Below are positions 61,965 to 64,000 of a stretch of 64,000 bases of DNA, one piece after another (the first letter of the stretch is position 1; every line of letters begins with the position of its first letter). The stretch lies in the NCBI GenBank assembly GCA_947630695.1, contig CANRIM010000001.1, forward strand, positions 82,841-146,840, in the 5' to 3' direction. This stretch comes from an uncultured Lachnospiraceae bacterium (GTDB taxonomy: Bacteria; Bacillota; Clostridia; Lachnospirales; Lachnospiraceae). The notes under the pieces are model-generated. The model was given only the letters and a program-made list of their open reading frames with translations. It had not been told where the DNA came from and ran no database searches. The translations under genes and the position numbers were made by a program.

Positions 61965-63167
61965 ATGATGCAGACAACGAACGGAAGACGGCTGCGCAAC
62001 AGCGGGCTGCAGCCGGTGAACCAGGATCTGGAATATCAGGAAAAAATCAGAAAATACCGCAGAAGAAGGCGGATCACCACGGCGCTGATCGTGCTGCTGC
62101 TTTTGCTTTTGATTGCGGCTGGAATAGTTTTATACTATTACCATACCTACGAAGGCTATAGGGTGAAGGAAACGCAGGAACATTCGGACTCCACGTATGT
62201 CAGCTATGAGATGATCAACGATCTGCGTCTGCGGTGCACCAAAGACGGTATTTCCCTTCTGGAAAACGACAATCAGACCGTATGGAGCGCCACCTATGAA
62301 ATGCAGTCTCCGGTTACGGATATTTGCGGGGATTATATCATCGTCTATGAAAAGGGCGGCAACCGGATCTATCTGTTTGACACAAAAGAAGCGCTGTACA
62401 CCTACGATTCCGCCATGCCGATCAAAATGGCCTGCGTCAGCAGCAAAGGAACCATTGCCATGATGCTGGAGGAAGAAGACCAGGTCTGCCGGATGAAATA
62501 CGTTGACAGCAAAGGAGAGACCATTGCGGAGGGCAGATCCTTTTTCAGCGAAAGAGGGTATCCCATGGATATGAGCCTGTCTTATGACGGCTATCAGCTT
62601 TGTGTCAGTTATTACGTGATCGAAGGCGCGTCGGCAAAAACCAATCTGATTTTTTACAGCTTCGACGAGATCGGCGACGCCAACGTGGACCATATCGTCA
62701 CACAGGACAGCTACAGCGATACCATCATTCCCACCGTGAAGTTTTTAAAAGACGGAACCCTGGCGGCTTTTTCGGACAACAGTGTGCTGATCTATTCCGG
62801 CGGGAAGAAGCCTGCGCTGGCAAATACCGTTGAGATTTCGGATGAGATCCTTTCCGTGGTATACGACGAGAAAAATTTTGCGGTGGTGACCGCAAAGGAA
62901 AACGGCAAAAAACAGCTGCAGATTTACAACCGCAGCGGCAAACCCGTTTCCACGATCCCGGTGGATTTTGAATACACGGATATCCGGATGAAAGACGGAG
63001 TGGTTCTGCTTTACAATACAGCCAAATGGAACATTTATCTGAAAAACGGGTATCGGAAAGCAACAGGGGAGTATGCCGGAGAAATCACGCAGATGGTACC
63101 CGCCGGATTTCAGCATTATATGATTGTCGGCAGTGATAAAATCGAAGAAATCCAGCTGGCGAACTGA
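61965..63167 (+). CDS. Membrane-anchored propeller-like protein (DUF5711-like)
   Basis: The product has about 400 residues. A basic N-terminus (KIRKYRRRRR) precedes one membrane helix (about 38-58); the rest is a series of beta-rich repeats such as DYIIVYEKGGNRIYLFDTKE and DGTLAAFSDNSVLIYSGG, as in propeller proteins. This matches the family I know as DUF5711, common beside cvpA in Lachnospiraceae; its function is unknown. ATG 61965 is chosen over 61959 because GGAAGG would overlap the latter. Confidence 0.75.
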   Translation: MMQTTNGRRLRNSGLQPVNQDLEYQEKIRKYRRRRRITTALIVLLLLLLIAAGIVLYYYHTYEGYRVKETQEHSDSTYVSYEMINDLRLRCTKDGISLLENDNQTVWSATYEMQSPVTDICGDYIIVYEKGGNRIYLFDTKEALYTYDSAMPIKMACVSSKGTIAMMLEEEDQVCRMKYVDSKGETIAEGRSFFSERGYPMDMSLSYDGYQLCVSYYVIEGASAKTNLIFYSFDEIGDANVDHIVTQDSYSDTIIPTVKFLKDGTLAAFSDNSVLIYSGGKKPALANTVEISDEILSVVYDEKNFAVVTAKENGKKQLQIYNRSGKPVSTIPVDFEYTDIRMKDGVVLLYNTAKWNIYLKNGYRKATGEYAGEITQMVPAGFQHYMIVGSDKIEEIQLAN

Positions 63168-63178
63168 CGGAGGATCCT

Positions 63179-63871
63179 ATGAATACACTGACGATTATAG
63201 TGCTGGCCATGCTGGCGGCAGCGGCATGGCTGGGATGGCATAAAGGTTTTTTAAGGATGCTGTTTTCCGTGGGCACGGTGCTGATATCCCTGATATTGAC
63301 GCTGATACTGGCGCCCCGGGTGGAGAATTTTCTGAAAGAAAAAACCGGACTTTACGATATGATGCAGGAGAAATACAGCAGTTTTCTGCACACCCAGGAA
63401 GATGACAGCTATATCCGGTCGCTGGCAGAGAATCTGAACACAGACGAAGAAGCCGGAAGCAGGGAAAATTTCCTTTCTTTGATCAAAAGCAGAGAAACGC
63501 TGGAGGAAACCGCACAGGACGCCCTGCAGGCGGTAACGGATGAATCCAAACAGCTGCTGGCTGCCGGCTTTGCAGGACTCAGCGTAAAAGCAGCAGCTTT
63601 TTTACTCACATGGATCGTCACCGGTATCCTGATTCGGATTTTGCTTGGGGTGATTCGGATCATAGAGAAACTTCCGGTGATCCATGGGGCCAATAAAGTG
63701 GCCGGACTTTTTCTGGGCAGCCTGATCGGCCTGCTGCTTCTGTGGATTTTCTTCGCGCTGGTCACTGCCGGAGCGGCCACGGACTTCGGCAGCAGATGCA
63801 TGAAACAGATCGCTGACAGCCCGGTTTTGTCCGCATTTTACAGGCATAATTTTATTTTAAACTTTTTTTAA
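63179..63871 (+). CDS. CvpA family membrane protein
   Basis: This 230-residue protein has the CvpA pattern: an N-terminal hydrophobic pair with AWLGWHKGFLRMLFSVGTVLI, then a soluble helical region (about 55-130), and further helices with RIIEKLPVIHGANKVAGLFLGSLIGLLLL. CvpA proteins are linked to colicin V production and membrane or division functions, without a fixed biochemical role. It starts 11 bases after the propeller gene and is probably in the same operon. Confidence 0.88.
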   Translation: MNTLTIIVLAMLAAAAWLGWHKGFLRMLFSVGTVLISLILTLILAPRVENFLKEKTGLYDMMQEKYSSFLHTQEDDSYIRSLAENLNTDEEAGSRENFLSLIKSRETLEETAQDALQAVTDESKQLLAAGFAGLSVKAAAFLLTWIVTGILIRILLGVIRIIEKLPVIHGANKVAGLFLGSLIGLLLLWIFFALVTAGAATDFGSRCMKQIADSPVLSAFYRHNFILNFF

Positions 63872-63878
63872 ATACTTC

Positions 63879-64000
63879 TTGACAAGGCAGGAAAATGCTG
63901 ATAATATAAACTTCGCTGTCACGCAAAAAGACAGCACGAACCTTGAAAACAGAACAGAGACACAACCCTGAAAACATTCAAAGAGAGAAACAAAAAAGCG
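63879..64000 (+). promoter_or_regulatory. Probable rRNA-operon promoter and leader, cut by the right edge
   Basis: TTGACA (63879-63884) is followed 17-20 nt later by TAATAT/TATAAA (63902-63910). A hairpin GCTGTC/GACAGC (63915-63935) and then AACCTTGAAAACAGAACAG follow, which resembles the boxA-like leader before 16S rRNA genes of Firmicutes. No 16S sequence is reached, so this stays an inference. Confidence 0.5.

Overview
The window reads as a chromosomal segment of a spore-forming, low-oxygen Firmicute, most likely a gut Lachnospiraceae (class Clostridia). The signs are a complete spoIIGA-sigE pair, sigG next to a ylmC-type gene and nrdR, a YyaC-type spore protease homologue, the dnaX-ybaB-recR trio, strong AGGAGG ribosome sites, a moderate GC content (roughly half by eye), and galacturonate and arabinose catabolic genes. 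No tRNA, rRNA gene, CRISPR array, transposase or phage gene was seen. The left edge (1-551) is visibly AT-richer than the rest.

Layout: 1-551 tail of an AT-rich cell-surface-type protein; 734-3480 nucleoside phosphorylase-trpB-trpA; 3677-9605 an F-type ATP synthase operon (atpB, E, F, a delta/alpha fusion, G, D, C); 9614-11147 a structured RNA-like element and a dockerin-bearing amidase; 11297-16152 a branched-chain amino-acid ABC importer (livJHMGF); 16218-17743 (minus) sigE and spoIIGA; 18013-25036 malQ, nadE, sigG, ylmC, nrdR, a SEC-C protein and glmM; 25078-27390 a three-part mannose-metabolism fusion; 27513-30059 a metal-responsive repressor, a separate HMA chaperone and a P1B-ATPase; 30175-43184 a pectin/galacturonate region (solute-binding lipoprotein, pectate lyase with dockerin, fucO, uxaC, uxaB, uxaA, a large glycosidase-like protein); 43162-46263 sua5, rpiB, dCMP deaminase, TPR lipoprotein, thioredoxin; 46351-48863 a zinc-type ABC importer; 48912-52759 GDPD, MATE, E2-like and PAP2 membrane/lipid genes; 52775-55489 a second copy of the RNA-like element, then dnaX-ybaB-recR; 55536-59882 an arabinose-type kinase, araD and transketolase; 59927-63871 yyaC, a LysM protein, a membrane propeller protein and CvpA; the last 120 bases look like the leader of an rRNA operon that would start beyond the window.

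Functional picture: pectin is cut outside the cell by the PL1 lyase, oligomers are probably bound by the family-1 lipoprotein, and galacturonate is processed by UxaC, UxaB and UxaA toward 2-keto-3-deoxygluconate. FucO takes lactaldehyde from deoxysugars, and AraD and transketolase feed pentoses into central metabolism.

The observations I would examine first are: (1) the ATP synthase, where the delta subunit survives only as its C-terminal domain fused to the N-terminus of alpha; (2) a roughly 90-nt element with two conserved hairpins, found immediately before two unrelated genes (amidase and dnaX) with a compensatory base-pair change, plus a possible 3' remnant before a third gene; (3) a 913-residue glycosidase-like protein next to the galacturonate genes; and (4) several family members lacking expected active-site residues (TrpA Asp60 to Glu, E2-like protein without the catalytic His, degenerate guanylyltransferase, ZnuA-type protein without one His). 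All family assignments come from reading the sequence and from memory; no database was searched.
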